NCBI GenBank assembly: GCA_029067205.1
Contig: JAIEEY010000378.1
Coordinates: 1-34,032, forward strand
Source of the DNA: Lachnospiraceae bacterium
Lineage (GTDB): Bacteria > Bacillota > Clostridia > Lachnospirales > Lachnospiraceae
Direction: 5' to 3'
Length of the DNA stretch: 34,032 bases
Within the stretch, counting starts at the first letter, position 1. Every line of letters begins with the position of its first letter. Below are positions 34,004 to 34,032 of the stretch, one piece after another. Below the pieces are notes generated by a model, which was not told the DNA's origin, made no database searches, and worked only from the letters and a program-made list of their open reading frames with translations. The position numbers and the translations under genes are program-made.

Positions 34004-34032
34004 ATTTTGTGTTCATAATGTCTATTATAAAA

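Noticed and set aside
1-34032. CRISPR array, rRNA or tRNA genes
   Set aside because: I saw no regularly spaced repeats with spacers, no cloverleaf with a CCA-type acceptor, and no rRNA-like segment.

Overview
This is a stretch of chromosome from a Gram-positive, endospore-forming anaerobe, most likely a member of the Lachnospiraceae (Clostridia, Bacillota). The reasons are strong AGGAGG ribosome sites, AT-rich promoters with sigma-A boxes, a SpoIVB sporulation peptidase, a ferredoxin-type aldo/keto reductase, a formate/nitrite channel, a ComFB protein and two AAA-ATPase-like/PD-(D/E)XK proteins of the kind expanded in gut Clostridia. The genus cannot be fixed from the sequence. I see no rRNA, tRNA, CRISPR array, transposase or phage gene.

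Layout. 1-7.3 kb: an RND-type efflux pair (adaptor plus 1021-residue pump), an orphan SpoIVB serine peptidase, and an opposite-strand gene of unknown function. 7.5-13.9 kb: a complete polyamine ABC importer (potA-potB-potC-potD order) running almost directly into lepA. 14-18 kb: two tandem paralogues of an AAA-ATPase-like/PD-(D/E)XK protein, with a decayed small ORF in front of the second. 18.1-21.6 kb: a formate/nitrite transporter, greA and a Uup-like ABC-F ATPase. 21.7-26 kb: a MarR regulator followed by two half-transporters that look like one heterodimeric ABC exporter. 26-29 kb: a tandemly duplicated small ORF (second copy broken), a TetR regulator with its own palindromic operator, an unknown 229-residue protein and an Fe-S aldo/keto reductase. 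29-34 kb: a neopullulanase-type GH13 enzyme with a structured, operator-bearing leader, an 82-residue protein with a striking conserved-looking tail, hisS, nth, and comFB on the opposite strand.

How the parts work together. Three transport systems dominate: RND efflux, polyamine uptake and MarR-linked drug-type export. Regulation can be read from the DNA at several points: a palindrome over the TetR promoter region, a LacI-type operator in the GH13 leader, a palindrome just downstream of the marR promoter, and a pseudoknot-compatible RNA between marR and its exporter genes.

The most unusual items are: (i) a hairpin plus Shine-Dalgarno leader element present three times, at the RND adaptor, at greA and as an orphan; (ii) the paired AAA-ATPase-like genes, whose differences fall in discrete blocks; (iii) the marR-exporter pseudoknot; (iv) a structured segment ending in a terminator-like hairpin between the formate channel and greA; and (v) the tandem small ORF with a fresh pseudogene copy. 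None is proof of a new system, but (i) and (ii) deserve follow-up first.
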